Of a DNA stretch of 6,084 bases, positions 6,019 to 6,084 are shown in pieces (the stretch's first letter is position 1; the number at the start of each line of letters is the position of its first letter). Both the position numbers and the translations under genes were made by a program. Source of the stretch: Pseudomonadota bacterium (GTDB lineage: Bacteria > Myxococcota > Bradymonadia > UBA4248). The notes under the pieces are model-generated. The model was not told the origin of the DNA. It saw only the letters and a list, made by a program, of their open reading frames with translations, and did no database searches. The stretch is taken from contig JAGBXG010000295.1 of NCBI GenBank assembly GCA_017629415.1, positions 1 to 6,084 of the forward strand, in the 5' to 3' direction.

Positions 6019-6084
6019 TCACCCCAACCCCTCTCCACCAGAGAGGGGCTTTGACCTCACTATCGCCCTTCGGGCGTTCTCTCC
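6019..6084. repeat. REP-like palindromic repeat, right-edge copy
   Basis: Two hairpins are visible: CCCCTCTC (6028-6035) with GAGAGGGG (6041-6048), and CGCCC (6064-6068) with GGGCG (6072-6076). Positions 6048-6084 are the exact reverse complement of 213-249. The copy is cut by the window end in the middle of the unit, where the left copy continues into its own TCTCTCCC/GGGAGAGA hairpin. It lies just upstream of the 5951 gene, so that gene's promoter may overlap it. Confidence 0.8.

Overview
The window holds four complete protein genes, three of which encode predicted lipoproteins. Each lipoprotein has a Lys-containing N-terminus, a hydrophobic segment and a lipobox cysteine followed by Ala rather than Asp. 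That pattern suggests a diderm (Gram-negative) bacterium that sends these proteins to the outer membrane or periplasm. Base composition looks moderate, with AT-rich intergenic regions and GC-rich hairpin repeats. There is no taxonomic marker gene. An origin in a deltaproteobacterial/Myxococcota-like lineage would fit the style of the proteins, but that is only a guess.

Layout: positions 1-300 hold no convincing gene and carry two GC-rich hairpin repeat elements. A leftward gene (304-1758) encodes a lipoprotein with an acidic linker and a C-terminal domain that resembles the Fam20C secreted-kinase family. A 172-nt divergent region separates it from a rightward gene (1931-3091), a lipoprotein of probable beta-propeller fold. 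This region contains a TTGACA box and a striking 29-nt dyad just before the rightward gene's ribosome binding site. A stem-loop closes that gene. After a 264-nt AT-rich region with a leader hairpin followed by a T-run comes a rightward gene (3408-4655) for a ten-helix membrane protein of the drug/metabolite transporter (EamA) type, whose charged tail contains four perfect 18-bp repeats. A strong intrinsic terminator and a pair of hairpin repeats fill the convergent gap. A leftward gene (4821-5951) then encodes a third lipoprotein, which reads as a seven-bladed propeller. The right edge is another dispersed repeat, containing a perfect 37-nt inverted copy of part of the left-edge repeat.

How the genes work together: no operon is visible, since the genes are divergent, terminator-separated or convergent. 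The strongest biological lead is the lipoprotein with Fam20-like kinase motifs, divergently paired with a propeller lipoprotein. Everything about a shared pathway is inference. Because repeats lie at both edges, the window may be a contig that ended in repeats.
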